From contig CM049318.1 of assembly GCA_026874595.1 (NCBI GenBank), positions 56,277,750 to 56,341,749 on the forward strand: 64,000 bases of DNA, in the 5' to 3' direction. Position 1 is the stretch's first letter. Each line of letters opens with the position of its first letter. This document shows, in pieces, positions 60,499 to 64,000 of this stretch. Both the position numbers and the translations under genes were made by a program. A model generated the notes under the pieces. It worked only from the letters and a program-made list of their open reading frames with translations. It searched no databases and had not been told where the DNA came from. Source of the DNA: Sipunculus nudus. Lineage: Eukaryota > Annelida > Sipuncula > Golfingiida > Sipunculidae.

Positions 60499-63400
60499 AT
60501 ATATATATATATATATGTATAATGAAAAATCTCCTTGGAAACCAGAAATTAGGTCTCTGTTACCCATATCCTTGGAGCTATGGGGACCCAAAGTACCCCC
60601 CAGAAAAGTCAAAAATTTCATACAAAAACTTCAATATCTCATTAACTACTTGACTGATGGTCATGATATTTGGCATACATATTGATCATGAGATGTTCCA
60701 TCAGTTCCTGAGGACTGGTGGCGCCACCTGTATTTTTCGATTTTTTACGAATTTTTTTCTCTATTTTTGATACATTTTAAAATGTGAACATCTGTTAACA
60801 AGGCACAAATCGTAACGACTGGACCCAGAATCTTCATTATCGACACACTGAGAGACCTATGAAAAGTCTCCATGGAAACCAGAAATTAGGTCTCTGTTAC
60901 CCATATCCTTCCAGCTATGGGGCCCCAAAGTACCCCCCAGAAAAGTAAAAAATTTCATGCAAAAACTTCAATATCTCATTAAATACTTGACTGATGGTCA
61001 TGATTTTTGGCATACATATTGATCATGAGATGTTCCATCACTTCCTGCAGACTGGTGGTGCCACCTATATCGTTCAATTTTTTACTAATTTTTTTCTCTA
61101 TTTTTGAGACCTTTCAAAATGTGAACATCTGTTAACAAGGCACAAATCGTAAAGACTGGACCTAGAATCTTAATTCTTGACACACTGAGAGGTCCATGAA
61201 AAATATCCTTGGAAACCAGAAATTAGGTCTCTGTTAACCATATCCTTCGAGCTATGGGGCCCCAAAGTACCCCCCAGAGTAGTAAAAAATTTCATACAAA
61301 AACTTCAATATTTCAATAACTACATCACTGATGGTCATGATTTTTGGCATACATATTGATTATGAGATGTTCCATCAGTTCCTGCAGACTGGTGGCGCCA
61401 CCTGTATTGTTCGATTTTTCACGATTTTTTTTCCTCTATTTTTGAGACCTTTAAGGATGCTGTCATCTGTTAACGTGGCACAAATCGTAACAACTGGACC
61501 TAGAATCTTCATTCTTGACACACTGAGAGACCTATGAAAAGTCTCCATGGAAACCAGAAATTAGGTCTCTGTTACCCATATTCTTTGAGCTATGGGGCCC
61601 AAAGTACCCCCAAGAAAAGTAAAAAATTTCATACAAAAACTTCAATATCTCATTAACTTCTTGACTGATTGTCATGATTTGTGGCATAACTATTGATCAT
61701 GAGATGTGTCATCACTTCCTGCAGACTGGTGGCGCCACCTGTATGGTTGGATTTTTAATGAATTTTTTTTTTCTATTTTTGAGACCTTTCAAAATGTGAA
61801 CATCTGTTAACAAGGCAAAAATCGTAAAGACTGGACCTAGAATCTTAATTCTTGACACACTGAAAGGTCCATGAAAAATCTCCTTGGAAACCAGAAATAG
61901 GGGTCTCTATTACCCATATCCTTTGAGCTATGGGGCCCCAAAGTACCCCCCCCCCCCCCCGAGTAGTCAAAAATTTCATACAAAAACTTCAATATCTCAA
62001 TAACTACATCACTGATGGTCATGATTTTGGGCATACATATTGATCATGAGATGTTCCATCAGTTCCTGCAGACTGGTGGCGCCACCTGTATTGTTTGATT
62101 TTTTACGATTTCTTCCTCTATTTTTGAGACCTTTAAGGATGCTGTCATCTGTTAATGTAGCATAAATCGTAACGACTGCACCTAGAATCTTCATTCGTGA
62201 CACACTGAGAGACCTATGAAAAGTCTCCATGGAAACCAGAAATTAGGTCTCTGTTACCCATATTCTTTGAGCTATGGGGCCCCAAAGTACCCCCAAGAAA
62301 AGTAAAAAATTTCATACAAAAACTTCAATATCTTATTAACTTCTTGACTGATGGTCATGATTCGTGGCATACTATTGATCATGAGATGTGTTATCACTTC
62401 TTGCAGACTGGTGGCGCCACCTGTATGGTTGGATTTTTTTAATGAATTTTTTTCTCTATTTTTGAGACCTTTCAAAATGTGAACATCTGTTAACAAGGCA
62501 AAAATCGTAAAGACTGGACCTAGAATCTTAATTCTTGACACACTGAAAGGTCCATGAAAAATCTCCTTGGAAACCAGAAATAGGGGTCTCTGTTACCCAT
62601 ATCCTTCGAGCTATGGGGCCCCAAAGTACCCCCCCAGAGTAGTCAAAAATTTCATACAAAAACTTCAATATCTCAATAACTACATCACTGATGGTCATGA
62701 TTTTCGGCATACATATTGATCATGAGCTGTTCCATCAGTTCCTGCAGACTGGTGGCGCCACCTATATTGTTTGATTTTTTTACGATTTCTTCCTCTATTT
62801 TTGAGACCTTTAAGGATGCTGTCATCTGTTAACGTAGCATAAATCGTAACAACTGCACCTAGAATCTTCATTCTTGACACTGTGTCAATGACACACTGAG
62901 AGACCTATGAAAAGTCTCCATGTAACCAGAAATTAGGTCTCTGTTACCCATATCCATCGAGATATGGGGCCCCAAAGTACCCCCCAGAGTAGTGAAAAAA
63001 TTCTTACAAAAACTTCAATATCTCAATAACTACATCACTGATGGTCATGATTTTTGGCATACATATTGATCAAGGGGTGTTTCATCAGTTCTTGCAGACT
63101 GGTGGCACAACCTGTATTTGTTCGGGTTTTTTTATGATTTTTTCCTCTATTTTTGAGACCTTTAAGGATGCTGTCATCTGTTAGCGTGGCACAAATCGTA
63201 ACGACTGGACCTAGAATCTTCTTTCTCGATACACTGAGAGACCTATGAAAAGTCTCCATGGAAACCAGAAATTAGGTCTCTGTTACCCATATCCTTCGAG
63301 CTATGGGGCCCCAAAGTACCCCCCAGAGTAGTCAAAAATTTCATACAAAATCTTCAATATCTCAATAACTACAACACTGATGGGCATGATTTTCGGCATA

Positions 63401-63840
63401 CATATTGATCATGAGCTGTTCCATCAGTTTCTGCAGACTGGGTGCGCCACCTCTATTTTTTTCAAATTATTACGAATTTTCTTTCTCTTTTTTTGAGACC
63501 TTTAAAGATGTGGTTATCTGTCAACAGGGTACAAATTGCAACAACTGGACCTAGAAACTTCATTCTTGTCATGCAAGGAGGCCCATGAAGAGTGCCTGTG
63601 GAAACTTGAAATTAGGTCTCTGTTACCCATATCCTTCAAGCTATAGGACTCTGAAGTATCCCTCAGAATAATGGACAATTTGATACAAAAGCTGAAGTAT
63701 CTGAACAACTTATGCGGAGATCACCATGATTTTTTGCATGGATATTGACCATTAAGTGTTTTTATTAGTTTCTGCAGATTGGTGGAGCCACCTGTATTTT
63801 TGTATCCTCCAAAACGAAGTTTTGCAGATACTATGTTTTT
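60172..63840. repeat. ~338-bp tandem array in ATPAF1 intron 6, about ten units
   Basis: The phrase ACCAGAAATTAGGTCTCTG (or a close variant) recurs at 60,541, 60,878, 61,215, 61,553, 61,890, 62,235, 62,573, 62,925, 63,264 and 63,604. Spacing is 337-340 bp apart from two longer gaps explained by a C-run and a short duplication. Each unit also carries CTATGGGGCCCCAAAGTACC, TTCATACAAAAACTTCAATA and ACTGGTGGCGCCACCT. Two subtypes alternate in the middle (see findings). Before the array, TATAGCTCAACTGACTATAAG at 60,174 matches the start of the relative in intron 1. A (CTAT)n/(TA)n run lies at 60,461-60,516. Open frames in the array are by-products of the repeat. Confidence 0.93.
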
Positions 63841-64000
63841 GACCTGGTTCCTCCGCAGCTGCCACGTTTGTTTCCAGAGAGCTCCTCTGAGAAAAATGGA
63901 CGGATTTTTCTGAAACTTACACCAATTATCTAGTCACATGTGAACTAGTGCCTAACCAATTTGTGTTGACCTCTGACCTTTCCCCTCTATCCAGCGTCCA
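63841..64000. other. ATPAF1 intron 6, unassigned
   Basis: Sequence after the last recognisable repeat unit. No ATPAF1 exon is seen before the window ends; the remaining exons should lie to the right. Confidence 0.6.

Noticed and set aside
62009-63259. Family of similar minus-strand frames (METFHRSLSVSR...)
   Set aside because: The frames repeat with the 338-bp array period and are by-products of the tandem repeat.

Overview
The window is AT-rich, intron-rich animal DNA, most likely from a lophotrochozoan and probably a marine mollusc such as a bivalve. The grounds are spliced GT-AG genes, tRNA-derived SINEs (one with a Meta-SINE-like central domain), L1/Tx1-type and CR1/Jockey-like LINEs, Harbinger and hAT DNA transposons, and long (TA)n runs. 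The organism is inferred; nothing in the sequence names it.

Positions 1-34,000 are a mosaic of duplicated blocks around a G-protein-coupled receptor gene family on the minus strand. One copy (14,475-18,787) looks intact: four exons with matching phases encode a 526-residue receptor with a signal peptide, a cysteine-rich N-glycosylated ectodomain of about 230 residues, and seven membrane segments. A second copy (1-5,347, running off the left edge) is a pseudogene. A third is reduced to part of a TM7 exon near 7 kb. Between and to the right of these lie shared flanking blocks (11.4-14.4 with 23.6-27.2 kb; 20.3-22.0 with 29.2-30.9 kb; 22.0-22.6 with 36.7-37.35 kb), broken up by a LINE at 8.2-10.8 kb, a hAT/DUF4371 fossil at 27.2-27.7 kb, and hairpin or terminal-repeat elements.

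Positions 34,000-50,000 are mostly mobile DNA. They hold a Meta-type SINE, a CR1/Jockey-like LINE fragment ending in (TA)n, a 298-bp MITE whose empty site is also in the window, a nearly complete Harbinger element with two convergent genes, a 256-280-bp tandem repeat, a LINE C-terminal fragment, and a hAT MITE filled with a GGTACA-type hexamer and flanked by a perfect 8-bp target duplication.

Positions 51,886-59,847 carry the first six coding exons of ATPAF1 (mitochondrial F1-ATPase assembly factor 1) on the plus strand; the gene continues past the right edge. Its introns hold SINEs, a hAT MITE, a LINE 3' end and a ten-unit array of a ~338-bp repeat that partly alternates as an ~680-bp dimer.

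The two host genes are unrelated in function: a secretory-route surface receptor and a mitochondrial chaperone. The most notable items are the receptor with an unclassified ectodomain in a decaying tandem array, the higher-order repeat in the ATPAF1 intron, and an exon-like ORF kept open in two duplicated blocks.
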